From NCBI GenBank assembly GCA_015272165.1, contig JACYMF010000018.1:1-56331 (forward strand): DNA of 56,331 nucleotides, given 5' to 3'. A program made the position numbers and the translations under genes. Every line of letters starts with the position of its first letter. Within the stretch, counting starts at the first letter, position 1. Origin of the DNA: Cyanobacterium sp. T60_A2020_053. GTDB lineage: Bacteria > Cyanobacteriota > Cyanobacteriia > Cyanobacteriales > Cyanobacteriaceae. This document shows positions 28,200-36,389 of this stretch, piece after piece. The notes under the pieces were generated by a model that had not been told where the DNA came from, did no database searches, and saw nothing but the letters and a program-made list of their open reading frames with translations.

Positions 28200-28715
28200 A
28201 TGGACATAAATATTGCTGAAGCCTTAGATTTTGTGAATAGAGAAGTCCAATCAAAAACAGGTCAACCACTCACTGAATTACAACTTTCAATCTTAGAAGG
28301 TACACTAAAAAATCAGAAATATTCAGATATTGGGGATGTTAATGGTTTTAGTAAAGGTCATGTTCAAGATGTTGGTTATGAGCTTTTTCAGTTGTTGTCT
28401 CAAGTTTTCCATAAACCTCTCAAAAAACACAATTTTAAAAAGTTTTTGAAAGAACAAAAAAATACTAATTGTCATGGATTTAATTTTTATAATGGTAGTA
28501 CAATTAGTTATAGTAATTATTATTCTGATTGTTTATTTTCTTCATCAAAAGATGAGTCTGAAACATCAGAATATAAAGAAGCTAAAAATAGAGTACAGTT
28601 AACGACAGCAAAAAAATTGAGAAAAAAAGGTTTAAAGTTTGAAGAAATTGCGGAAATTTTAGAGATTGAATTGGAATTTTTAAAGAAGTATTTGGGTCAA
28701 GATGAAAACCAGTAA
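28200..28715 (+). CDS. vMAP-type HTH protein divergent from AAA+ operon
   Basis: The N-terminal about 75 residues (EALDFVNREVQSKTGQPL..LTELQLSILEGTLKNQKYSDIG..GFSKGHVQDVGYELFQLLSQVF..KKHNFKKFL) match the helix-turn-helix domain of vWA-MoxR-associated (vMAP) proteins. In cyanobacteria this domain is common at the front of NACHT, NB-ARC and WD40 conflict-system proteins. Here no NTPase domain follows. Instead come a short asparagine/tyrosine/serine-rich linker and a second HTH-like helix pair (TTAKKLRKKGLKFEEIAEILEIELEFLKKYL, about 134-164). It is divergently oriented from the AAA+ operon across 145 bases. It could regulate that operon or be its sensor arm; this is inference. Confidence 0.65.
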   Translation: MDINIAEALDFVNREVQSKTGQPLTELQLSILEGTLKNQKYSDIGDVNGFSKGHVQDVGYELFQLLSQVFHKPLKKHNFKKFLKEQKNTNCHGFNFYNGSTISYSNYYSDCLFSSSKDESETSEYKEAKNRVQLTTAKKLRKKGLKFEEIAEILEIELEFLKKYLGQDENQ

Positions 28716-28810
28716 TTCATAGTCTTTATTCTTTCATCGTCTTTATTCTAAAGTGGCTAGAAATTTAGCGTTTTTGTTTCTTTGATCTTGTTGATCCTAG
28801 TGTGGCACAA

Positions 28811-28828
28811 GTGGAGGGCGCCCTCCAC
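28811..28828. repeat. Perfect 18-bp palindrome with GGGCGCCC core
   Basis: GTGGAGGGCGCCCTCCAC is fully self-complementary and lies in the gene-free gap 28716-28965. The same core, extended to 20 bp, occurs inside rlmD at 32824-32843. The core is a double-sided version of the over-represented GGGCGC motif. Confidence 0.8.
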
Positions 28829-28965
28829 CCCATCAAGCCTCCTTTTCCACTTCAATTCCTCCCACTGCACCATATAAAATCGTCCCTTGATATATAGAAA
28901 AATTAATCATTATAAGCATTAAAAAACAGTTACAATTTAACCGTAAACAATTTAGTAAAATATCA

Positions 28966-29598
28966 ATGAATTTCAAGTCTTCGTTTATCGCCCACAAAAA
29001 TGAGAGTTTCGGTCTGATTACAGCTTTTACTTTTGTGGTTGCTTCCACCATTTTTAGTTCAGAGGCGGAGGGCGCTGTTATCATCACAGGGCAAGAAATA
29101 AGAGGTGATGTCGTTTTTTCTTACTCCGGTTCTATCGATACCACTGGATTTTCAGCCCCAAATCCTAATATTGCTTTCGGTAATGACCTCAACCCCAGCA
29201 CCGGCGGATTTACTGCTGGACAATCCGATAATAACGCTCCTCTTTTCCAAAACATTAGCATTAGCGGTCCCAGTAATTTTGGTTCTGGTGGGCGTATTAC
29301 GGGTATTGCTAGTGGTACTCCCTTCGGTTTTAGTCTTATTCAAAATTGGCTTCAACTTCCTAATTCTTCAGGTAGTGAAATTAATGGAGCCTTAACTTTC
29401 CTCGGTACTAATTTTAATGCGTTAGGAGTTAATAGCAGTCAATCATATACTTGGAATTTACCCAATAATGATAATATCACCTTGGAATTTGCTCCACCTA
29501 TCCCTGTACCGGAACCTAATATGATTTTAGGTAGTGTGGTAGTGTTAGGAGTGGGTGCCATCATGAGAAAAAAGCGTGACACTCCCACGCTGACCTAG
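28966..29598 (+). CDS. PEP-CTERM sorted exported protein
   Basis: The 210-residue protein has an N-terminal hydrophobic signal region (FGLITAFTFVVASTIFSSEAEGA, about residues 15-37). A glycine/serine/asparagine-rich beta-like body follows, and a C-terminal VPEPNMILGSVVVLGVGAIMRKKR (about 181-204). That tail is a PEP-CTERM signal: VPEP, a hydrophobic helix, then a basic cluster. An exosortase elsewhere in the genome would anchor or release it at the surface. The body shows no known catalytic domain. Confidence 0.8.
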   Translation: MNFKSSFIAHKNESFGLITAFTFVVASTIFSSEAEGAVIITGQEIRGDVVFSYSGSIDTTGFSAPNPNIAFGNDLNPSTGGFTAGQSDNNAPLFQNISISGPSNFGSGGRITGIASGTPFGFSLIQNWLQLPNSSGSEINGALTFLGTNFNALGVNSSQSYTWNLPNNDNITLEFAPPIPVPEPNMILGSVVVLGVGAIMRKKRDTPTLT

Positions 29599-29648
29599 TA
29601 GGGTGGGCATTGCCCACCAGAGGAGACTAAATAATTCCAAACACACTT

Positions 29649-30065
29649 TTAATCACAAAGATCACATTTACCCTCTACAATGACCTCATAGCGCTCTCCA
29701 TCCAAACCAGAGCGCAACTTGTGAAGACTAAGATTAGCGAAAGAATCCCAAGCAATATCTTCGATATTACCACAGCAACGACAACGGAAATGATGATGAG
29801 GGTCAACATTCGCATCATAACGACAGCGCCCCTCCTCCAACAACACTTCTCGGATTAAACCCACATCTCGTAAAGTTTGTAGGGAAAGATAAATAGTAGC
29901 TTGAGAGAGGGTGGGCGCTTCTTGATTTAAGTCTATCAAAATCTGCTCCGCCGTGGGATGATCCTCACGATGTAATAAATTACTATACACCGCATAGCGT
30001 TGAGGAGTCACCCTTAAACCCTTTGCTCTCAGTATTTGGATAATTTCATCGGTTGGAATTGCCAT
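29649..30065 (-). CDS. perR: Fur-family peroxide regulator
   Basis: The 138-residue protein starts at the ATG at 30065, which gives the conserved MAIPTDEIIQILRAKGLRVTPQRYAVY start. An upstream in-frame ATG would add 8 unrelated residues. It has the Fur winged helix, a structural zinc site (C95, C98 and C134, C137), and the regulatory H36/D88/H90-H92 region (DPHHHFRC) expected of PerR-type sensors. It is divergent from the peroxiredoxin gene, the same arrangement as slr1738/sll1621 in Synechocystis, where the PerR-like protein represses the peroxiredoxin. Confidence 0.88.
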   Translation of the reverse strand: MAIPTDEIIQILRAKGLRVTPQRYAVYSNLLHREDHPTAEQILIDLNQEAPTLSQATIYLSLQTLRDVGLIREVLLEEGRCRYDANVDPHHHFRCRCCGNIEDIAWDSFANLSLHKLRSGLDGERYEVIVEGKCDLCD

Positions 30066-30139
30066 GGCTAGTATGAAAATTGACTGCAACTAGGTTTTAC
30101 CCTTAAATATACCTTAACAAAAATGAATCATTCTTGGCA

Positions 30140-30168
30140 TTGACAAATTCTTAAATAAGAGTTATTCT
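30140..30168 (+). promoter_or_regulatory. Peroxiredoxin promoter with candidate PerR operator
   Basis: TTGACA (30140-30145), a 17-base spacer and TATTCT (30163-30168) make a consensus-like promoter. Within the spacer lies TCTTAAATAAGA (30149-30160), an inverted repeat of 5-bp arms around AA, placed where a repressor would block polymerase. The perR start is 75 bases to the left. Confidence 0.6.
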
Positions 30169-30215
30169 GAGATAGAAATCAAAAGAAACTAAAAAATTAT
30201 TGACAAGAGGTAAAT

Positions 30216-30788
30216 ATGGCTGTTATTGAAACTGTACCTAGCGCAGTATTTAAAACCCGTGTGCGTGATGAATCCGTAGAAGGACCTAACCCCTACCGTT
30301 GGGAAGATAAAACCACCGCCGATATTTTTGGTGGCAAAAAAGTAGTTGTATTTTCCTTGCCCGGTGCTTTCACCCCCACTTGTTCATCGAATCACCTTCC
30401 CCGTTACGAAGAGTTGTACGAAGAATTTAAAGCTCAAGGTGTTGACGAGGTAATCTGTGTTTCCGTTAACGATGCTTTCGTGATGTTTAAATGGGGTAGA
30501 GAAATTGGCGCGAAAAACGTTTCTTTATTACCCGATGGTAATGGTGAATTTACTCGTAAAATGGGTATGTTAGTAGAGAAATCTAATCTAGGTTTCGGTT
30601 TACGCTCTTGGCGTTATTCTATGTTAGTGGATGATTGTAAAATCGAAAAAATCTTTGTAGAACCGGGTTATGAAGATAACTGTGCCTCTGATCCTTTTGA
30701 AGTATCCGACGCTGATACTATGTTAGCTTACCTCAAAGGAGAAAATCCTCAAGGTGTTTCGGCTCCTGTTAAAGAGTTTGTTGGTTAA
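30216..30788 (+). CDS. Type II peroxiredoxin
   Basis: The 190-residue thiol peroxidase reduces H2O2 and organic peroxides. The catalytic cysteine is in [18 protein letters not shown] (about residue 53). [28 protein letters not shown] and [15 protein letters not shown] are typical of the PrxII/PrxV group. Additional cysteines near the C-terminus (DDCKIE, EDNCAS) may resolve or be glutathionylated. AAGAGG sits 5 bases before the ATG. A strong terminator follows. It is probably repressed by the divergent perR. Confidence 0.95.
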   Translation: MAVIETVPSAVFKTRVRDESVEGPNPYRWEDKTTADIFGGKKVVVFSLPGAFTPTCSSNHLPRYEELYEEFKAQGVDEVICVSVNDAFVMFKWGREIGAKNVSLLPDGNGEFTRKMGMLVEKSNLGFGLRSWRYSMLVDDCKIEKIFVEPGYEDNCASDPFEVSDADTMLAYLKGENPQGVSAPVKEFVG

Positions 30789-30809
30789 TTTTTAACTTTT
30801 TCTCTCATT

Positions 30810-30844
30810 AAAAAACCCTCACCCATAAAAGGTAAGGGTTTTTT
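30810..30844 (+). terminator. Intrinsic terminator of peroxiredoxin gene
   Basis: AAAAAACCCT (30810-30819) pairs perfectly with AGGGTTTTTT (30835-30844), giving a 10-bp stem that ends in a T-run, 22 bases after the stop codon. The A-run also makes it bidirectional in principle. Confidence 0.8.
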
Positions 30845-30880
30845 ATTTGTCTAGGAAGAGGGGGAAGCAGAGGAAGCAGA

Positions 30881-30952
30881 GGGAGAAAGGGAGAAAGGGA
30901 GAAAGGGAGAAAGGGAGAAAGGGAGAAAGGGAGACAGGGAGAAAGGGAGACA
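30881..30952. repeat. Octamer tandem array GGGAGAAA x 9
   Basis: Nine uninterrupted 8-bp units (seven GGGAGAAA and two GGGAGACA) follow two or three degenerate ones from about 30853. Related arrays in the opposite orientation lie at 6564-6615 and 35263-35318. There are no spacers, so it is not a CRISPR array. Confidence 0.9.
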
Positions 30953-31031
30953 GGAAGATAATTAATTAGGATTTGCTGAATAAATCAAAAACCTTGTCAA
31001 ATAAAGGTTTAAAGTCTATTCTACATAACAA

Positions 31032-31166
31032 AAAGTGTCATAAATTGACTTTTTTCTCTAAAAATACTGTATTTTTTCATCCCCATCAAGAATTATTGAT
31101 ACAAGTGAGCAATTTATGAAAAATAACTATTTGGCTTAACTCTTTAATTGATAAGCATTTCACCTG
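31032..31166 (-). repeat. 135-bp dispersed repeat (family B), copy 1
   Basis: On the minus strand this segment aligns with 54286-54420 at roughly 90% by eye. It contains the CCCCATCAA...TTGATACAA and AAAAATACAGTATTTTT-type palindromic parts. Next to it (31167-31193) are ACACCTG-type heptamers, and a family C fragment (TTTTTCAGCACCCCCTAA) lies at 31211-31228. The whole gap 30789-31255 is repeats. Confidence 0.75.
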
Positions 31167-31255
31167 AAACCTGACACCCGACACCTGACACCTCCCCTCA
31201 CTAAAATACTTTTTCAGCACCCCCTAATTATGGATTTCCTTTGCCCTTTGCCCTT

Positions 31256-32110
31256 TTAACTTTGCCCTTTATTAATGTCTGGTAGAGGACGCTGGAGAAG
31301 ATAAAGCCAAATTAAGCCAATAATACCGATGACAATAGCACCTAAACTGACAATTTGAGCGATACGCAAACCAAAAAACATCAAACTATCGGTGCGAAAA
31401 CCCTCCACAAAAAAGCGCCCGACACTGTAACCAATTAAATAGGTAAAAGTCAAAGTACCAATTTTTAATTTATTATTACGTTTTAAACCCCAAAAGAAGA
31501 GGGTAATTAACAAGATAAAAATTAAAATATTCCACACCGATTCATATAAAAATGTGGGGTGAAAATAATCAAACTCTAGGTATTGGGGAGGGCGCCGACT
31601 AACGGGAATAAATAATTTCCAAGGGACATTTGTCGGCACTCCAAAGGCTTCGGAATTAAAAAAATTACCCCAGCGCCCGATGGCTTGACCTAAAATAACC
31701 GAAGGCATGAGAATATCTACTAACTGCCAAAAAGACTGTTTATGAATTTTGGCAAAAATAATCGTAGCGATAGTGCCACCAATTAAAGCACCATGAATGG
31801 CAATGCCTCCTTGCCAAATGGCAAAGATGTCTGAAGGGCGCTGGGCATAATTTTGCCACTCAAAGATTACATAATACAATCGGGCGGCCGGAATAGCGCC
31901 CACCACCAACCAGATTACCAAATCGCCGATCAATTCTGGGTCAATATTTTTCCGTTGGGCTAATTTTTGAGCTAAAGTTAAACCAATTAACACCGCAGAA
32001 GCAATTAAAAAACCATACCATCTCAGGGAAATAGGTCCTAATTCAAATAAGATTGGACCAGGAGATTGAAACCGAAATGCTATTAAGGGAGAAAGGACAG
32101 TTATTAACAT
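31256..32110 (-). CDS. lgt: Prolipoprotein diacylglyceryl transferase
   Basis: Lgt transfers diacylglycerol from phosphatidylglycerol to the lipobox cysteine, the first step of lipoprotein maturation, before LspA (10850-11320 in this window). The 284-residue protein has about seven membrane helices. The signature [17 protein letters not shown] (about 140-156) contains the conserved arginine, and YPAFLYES-like [10 protein letters not shown] follows. The last codons and stop lie in a GGGCAAA-type repeat, so the extreme C-terminus (NKGQS) is repeat-derived. Confidence 0.95.
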   Translation of the reverse strand: MLITVLSPLIAFRFQSPGPILFELGPISLRWYGFLIASAVLIGLTLAQKLAQRKNIDPELIGDLVIWLVVGAIPAARLYYVIFEWQNYAQRPSDIFAIWQGGIAIHGALIGGTIATIIFAKIHKQSFWQLVDILMPSVILGQAIGRWGNFFNSEAFGVPTNVPWKLFIPVSRRPPQYLEFDYFHPTFLYESVWNILIFILLITLFFWGLKRNNKLKIGTLTFTYLIGYSVGRFFVEGFRTDSLMFFGLRIAQIVSLGAIVIGIIGLIWLYLLQRPLPDINKGQS

Positions 32111-32371
32111 ATTAAATGATCAAATTTTTGGTTATTCTAGCTTGAGTATGAACAATAATATTCGGATTATCATTTAAAACTTCCTTTAAACTTTCACAAT
32201 CATTGGTTTCTATTAAAATCGTGGAATAATTAATTCAATTTTCGTGATGCCCAACAATTTTGTGGGTTGAAAGATTTTATGAATGTTTCTCAAATAGTGG
32301 TTTAAATATCAAAGCCTTCTATGGAGTGGCAAATAGGGAAGCTATTCATCCTATTTCCCTGACTAATATTC
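32111..32371. other. Gap between lgt and rlmD with a possible decayed reading frame
   Basis: On the minus strand an open stretch of about 40 codons (about 32115-32237) encodes a plausible helical peptide (SLKEVLNDNPNIIVHTQA) but has no start codon. It may be the tail of a decayed gene. I do not recognise the parent family. Nothing else is evident. Confidence 0.3.
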
Positions 32372-33727
32372 CTACTGATTAATTTTTACAAGAATCACCA
32401 CCGCTTCCACATGGGTAGTTTGAGGGAAAAAGTCTGCCGGTTGTACTAAATTGATGTCGTAATCTTGTGTATCGCACAAAAACTTTAAATCTCTAGCGAG
32501 GGTGGCAGGATGACAACTTATATAAACGATATACTTCGGTTTCATACTAAGTAGAGTTTCGATGACTTCCACTTGGCAACCCTTACGGGGAGGGTCTAAT
32601 ATAACAATATCTGGTTGAGTGGTTAATTCTGGGAAAATAATTTCCGAGCGCCCTTCCACAAATTTAACATTGGTAATATTATTAATCAGCGCATTGTGTT
32701 TCGCTAACTCCACCGCTACCTTATCGGATTCTATGCCAATTACTTGACGAACTTTTTGGGCAATAGGTAAAGTAAAAGTACCGACACCACAATATAAATC
32801 AATTACCGTTTCCTCTCCTGTGAGGTGGAGGGCGCCCTCCACCACTGCCCAAAGTTTTTCAGCCATGATAGTATTAACCTGAAAAAAACTTTCTGTGCGT
32901 AAAGTAAAAGTTAAATTGGCAAAAGTTTCCTTTAAATATAATCTTCCTGCTAATAATTCTGTTTTTTTGCCAAAAATTACATTAGTAGGTAAAGGATGAT
33001 GATTAAGAGTCACACCTACCACTTGGGGATACCTTTCCATCCAGAGGGGCGCTTGTTGTGCTAATTTAAAATTACTTGGTTTAGTAATCACAATGGTAAT
33101 TAAAATTTCTCCCGTATTAGCACCAATACGGAAACAAAGATGCCTGAGAATACCTGTTTTAGTTTTTTCATCATAGATGGGAATACCCAACTCCATTAAA
33201 TCTTCCTTAATTTCTGCCAAAAGAGGATTTAAGCGGTTATCCTGAATAGGACATTGATTAATATTGACGATTTGATGACTACCACGACGATAATAACCAG
33301 CTTTTAGCGCCCCTGTGGAAGACACTGCAAGGGGATAACTAGCTTTATTGCGATAACCTAAATCATCATCAGCGAGAATATTTTGCACCGTAAAATCTGT
33401 AAAACCACCGATGCGAGTTAAGGCTTCTTGTACTTGATTTTGTTTAATGGTTAACTGATGTTGATAATCGATATGTTGCCACTGACAACCGCCACATTTA
33501 TCTGACACAATACAACGGGATTTGATACGATAAGGAGAAGGTTCGATAATTTTCTCGACTCTACCGTAAGCATATTTTTTCTTATCCCGAATAATCTTAG
33601 CTTGTAAACGATCTCCTGTCACCGTTTGAGGAATAAAAATCACCTGAGAATCTATCTTTGCCACTCCATCGCCATCACTACTTACGTCTTCGATAACTAC
33701 TTCTACAATTTCACCCTGTCTAATCAT
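32372..33727 (-). CDS. rlmD: 23S rRNA (uracil-C5)-methyltransferase RlmD/RumA
   Basis: The 451-residue enzyme methylates a uridine of 23S rRNA (U1939 type). An N-terminal TRAM RNA-binding domain (about 1-60) is followed by the 4Fe-4S ligands C72, C78 and C81 and a fourth cysteine near 161 (NINQCPIQ). The SAM-binding DLYCGVGTFTLPIA comes next, then ILDPPRKGC and the catalytic C405 in YISCHPATLARDL. Some cyanobacterial members may modify a different uridine. A 20-bp perfect palindrome of the GGGCGC type lies in its coding sequence. Confidence 0.92.
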   Translation of the reverse strand: MIRQGEIVEVVIEDVSSDGDGVAKIDSQVIFIPQTVTGDRLQAKIIRDKKKYAYGRVEKIIEPSPYRIKSRCIVSDKCGGCQWQHIDYQHQLTIKQNQVQEALTRIGGFTDFTVQNILADDDLGYRNKASYPLAVSSTGALKAGYYRRGSHQIVNINQCPIQDNRLNPLLAEIKEDLMELGIPIYDEKTKTGILRHLCFRIGANTGEILITIVITKPSNFKLAQQAPLWMERYPQVVGVTLNHHPLPTNVIFGKKTELLAGRLYLKETFANLTFTLRTESFFQVNTIMAEKLWAVVEGALHLTGEETVIDLYCGVGTFTLPIAQKVRQVIGIESDKVAVELAKHNALINNITNVKFVEGRSEIIFPELTTQPDIVILDPPRKGCQVEVIETLLSMKPKYIVYISCHPATLARDLKFLCDTQDYDINLVQPADFFPQTTHVEAVVILVKINQ

Positions 33728-33854
33728 TTAACTTCTTTACTCTATATTTTGGCATCTAAAAACCCGTTACAGGGCTTTTTTTCCATAGTCTATCAATTAT
33801 ACTGCTATTTTTTTCAGCACTGCCAAATTATAAAGGGAAAAGGGCAAGGAGAAA

Positions 33855-33926
33855 ATTATGAATTATGAATTATGAATTATGAATTATCCATTATCCATTG
33901 TCAATTATCAATTGTCCATTATCTAT
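33855..33926. repeat. 7-bp tandem array (ATTATGA then ATTATCC/ATTGTCC)
   Basis: About ten heptamers run from GAATTAT units into CCATTAT, CCATTGT and CAATTGT units. The minus-strand acetyltransferase stop codon (33919-33921) lies inside the array. Confidence 0.85.
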
Positions 33927-35094
33927 TCTCGTCTTCATGATGAAGTGGAGGGGTATTTTGTTGATCTAAAATGGAAGGTTGCCAATGGGTGGGGATGGGG
34001 GAGTGCGCTGGTTTTAAACCTTGTAACATTTCTTGTAATTTTAGAGACTCAAGGGGTTTGGCTTCTCTTAATTTATGCCATACCGAGCGTGACATCAAGA
34101 GATTTTGCTCTACCCTTAGCGCCCCTATTTTCTCCAAAAATTCCTCTCTTTCCGGTTGATAATCGCCAGAAGATAAAATCAACGATTGCGGAGGAAAAGC
34201 CTGAATCACAGAAGCCATTTGAGTTAATAACTTGGGATATAACCAAGTGTAAGCTGGATGCACCGTTAAAGTGGCTTCATGACAACGGGAAGCATCTTGG
34301 CAAATAGTTAACTCAAAATAACCGATGGCAGCCTTGCGCTGAGGCTCAAAAACATAAGCCTTAATGATTTCCTCTTTATGCCAAAAAGATTTGATAGCCT
34401 GAGAAACATAGGAAAATAAACCGGTTTTAAAGTCTTCCACATGACGATCAAAAACCTGTCTTATGGTAGGCGGTAAAGAAACACAGTCTAATTGATATAG
34501 TAAACGAGAGTCGGCATTACTGACGGGTAATAAATTGGGTAAATTTGGCTCTTTTTGGGCTAATTCTGCTAATATTTCAGGGGTGCAACGCCATGTTGTC
34601 ATTTCTGCGATGGGTTGAAAACCATTTTCTTTATATAAAGCAAGGCTATTTTTTTCGTTAATGTCAACTTCTAGTACCCATGTTCTAGCTTCCCAGATTT
34701 TCTCAAAACAATGGCGCAATAATTGAGAACCGATGCTACACTGACCGACAAGAAGGTGACGAAGGGAAGTATTATGGTTAATAAGCACTTGTTGTACTTG
34801 CCAAGTGCTACGATTTTGGTTGAAGGGCGCTACTTGTATTAAACCTTGAATTTGCCCGTCTTTTTCGGCAACAAAAACATTAAAATCACGATTCCAATTA
34901 GCTGGTAAAATTTGGGCTAATTGTAGTAAACCATAGCAACTTTGATATTGTTGAATTTGTGTTAATAAGGAAGCAAATTTATAATTATATTCTAAGGATA
35001 ATCTTTGCTCTAAAAGAGAGGCGATGGGCGCTAAATCTCGATATTGTATTCCTCTAATTTTTAAACTAGATTTCGGTGATTGAGTTGTATTCAT
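33919..35094 (-). CDS. GNAT-family N-acetyltransferase (possible tandem GNAT)
   Basis: The protein is 391 residues when started at MNTTQSPKSS (ATG at 35094). An upstream in-frame ATG lies inside a heptamer repeat and is less likely. The N-terminal half is a GNAT domain: FNVFVAEKDGQIQGLIQV (strand 4) and the acyl-CoA binding region around LLVGQCSIGSQLLRHCFEKIW, then VDINEKNSLALYKENGFQPI. The second half (about 210-370) shows a weaker GNAT-like pattern (AIGYFELTICQDA, LTVHPAYTWLYPKLLTQM). Substrate unknown. Its stop codon is within a 7-bp repeat array and another array abuts its start. Confidence 0.75.
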   Translation of the reverse strand: MNTTQSPKSSLKIRGIQYRDLAPIASLLEQRLSLEYNYKFASLLTQIQQYQSCYGLLQLAQILPANWNRDFNVFVAEKDGQIQGLIQVAPFNQNRSTWQVQQVLINHNTSLRHLLVGQCSIGSQLLRHCFEKIWEARTWVLEVDINEKNSLALYKENGFQPIAEMTTWRCTPEILAELAQKEPNLPNLLPVSNADSRLLYQLDCVSLPPTIRQVFDRHVEDFKTGLFSYVSQAIKSFWHKEEIIKAYVFEPQRKAAIGYFELTICQDASRCHEATLTVHPAYTWLYPKLLTQMASVIQAFPPQSLILSSGDYQPEREEFLEKIGALRVEQNLLMSRSVWHKLREAKPLESLKLQEMLQGLKPAHSPIPTHWQPSILDQQNTPPLHHEDENR

Positions 35095-35095
35095 A

Positions 35096-35318
35096 ATTAG
35101 TAATGGATAATTGATAATGGACAATTGATAATTAAAAATTCATGTCTTGTCTTGTAATTATCGGACTTAGTTCTATTATATGGCTAGAAAATTGTTTTAC
35201 AATTCTAGTTTAACTTTTAAAAAGTTACTTTAATCTTGTCTCAATATCATTAAAACGTCATTCTCCCCGTCTCCCCGTCTCCCTTTCTCCCTTTCTCCTT
35301 TTCTCCCTTTCTCCCCCT
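35096..35318. repeat. Heptamer array then octamer array upstream of ycf39
   Basis: Heptamers of the TAATGGA/TAATTGA type fill 35096-35137, directly upstream of the acetyltransferase start. Seven octamers (CTCCCCGT twice, then five CTCCCTTT-type variants) occupy 35263-35318. The gap 35095-35398 has no gene. Confidence 0.8.
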
Positions 35319-35398
35319 ATCCCCTTTCCCTTCATAATTGCCCCTTTCTGATAAAATCTTAAAGAAAGTTAAAAATATGTAAAATAAGTTAATAATAA

Positions 35399-36367
35399 AT
35401 GAAAATATTAGTAGTAGGTGGTACAGGCACACTAGGCAGACAAATAGTGCGGAGGGCGCTGGATGAAGGGCATCAAGTGCGTTGTTTAGTGAGAAGCCTT
35501 AACCGAGGTAGTTTTTTAATGGAGTGGGGCGCTGAATTAGTAAAAGGAAACATTTGTGATGCGGAAACTCTCCCCCCAGCTTTAGTGGATATTGATGTAG
35601 TTATTGATAGTGCCACCGCTAGGGCAACTGATTCCATGAGCATCAAAACCATTGACTGGGAAGGAAAATTAAACTTAATCCAAGCCACAAAAGAAGCTAA
35701 TATTAGCCGTTATTTTTTCTTTTCTATTATTAACGCTCAAGATTTTAGAAATGTTCCCCTCATGGATATTAAATACTGCACGGAGAAATATTTACAGGAG
35801 TCTGGTGTAAATTATACTATTTTTAAGTTAGCAGGTTTTATGCAAGGGTTAATTGCCCAATACGGTATTCCTATCCTTGATAACCAACCGGTTTGGGTGA
35901 CAGGGGAAAATACACCTATTGCCTATATGAATACCCAAGATATAGCGAAGTTTGTGGTTCAAGCCTTAACTATCCCTGACACTGAAAAAAGTATTATTCC
36001 TATAATGGGCAATCGAGCTTGGACTGGAGAAGAAATTGTTAAGATTTGTGAACGATTATCAGGAAAACAAGCTAAAGTTTCTCGGATTCCCATTGGTTTG
36101 CTAAGATTTTTAAGAGGTTTTACTCGTTGGTTTAAATGGACTCTAAATATTTCTGATCGTCTTGCTTTTGCTGAGGTTTTAGCCAGTGGTAAAGCCATGG
36201 ATGCACCAATGGATAAAGTTTATGAACAATTTAATATTGATCAGGGTGATATTACTACCCTAGAAGGTTATTTACAAGAATATTTTGATCGCATTATGAA
36301 AAAAATTCGAGAAATTGATATGGAGCAAAATAAGAAGAAAAAGAAGAAAAATAGCTTTTTTAAATAA
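35399..36367 (+). CDS. ycf39: Photosystem II assembly factor Ycf39 (atypical SDR)
   Basis: The 322-residue protein binds a dinucleotide through VVGGTGTLGRQIVRRAL (GxxGxxG at 8-14) and belongs to the NmrA-like atypical short-chain dehydrogenases. Ycf39 works with the high-light-inducible protein HliD to deliver chlorophyll to newly made D1 in photosystem II. FFFSIINAQDFRNVPLMDIKYCTEKYLQESGVNYTIFKLAGFMQGLI is highly typical. The C-terminal run of lysines ends the protein. The usual catalytic tyrosine motif of SDR enzymes is replaced, consistent with a non-enzymatic role. Confidence 0.92.
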   Translation: MKILVVGGTGTLGRQIVRRALDEGHQVRCLVRSLNRGSFLMEWGAELVKGNICDAETLPPALVDIDVVIDSATARATDSMSIKTIDWEGKLNLIQATKEANISRYFFFSIINAQDFRNVPLMDIKYCTEKYLQESGVNYTIFKLAGFMQGLIAQYGIPILDNQPVWVTGENTPIAYMNTQDIAKFVVQALTIPDTEKSIIPIMGNRAWTGEEIVKICERLSGKQAKVSRIPIGLLRFLRGFTRWFKWTLNISDRLAFAEVLASGKAMDAPMDKVYEQFNIDQGDITTLEGYLQEYFDRIMKKIREIDMEQNKKKKKKNSFFK

Positions 36368-36389
36368 TTATAAGATTCTCATTAAAACG

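Noticed and set aside
30853-30955. Regular GGGAGAAA array considered as a CRISPR array
   Set aside because: Units are 8 bp with no spacers and no cas genes are in the window.
32115-32237. Short minus-strand open frame between lgt and rlmD as a gene
   Set aside because: It has no start codon and no recognised family; kept only as a possible remnant.
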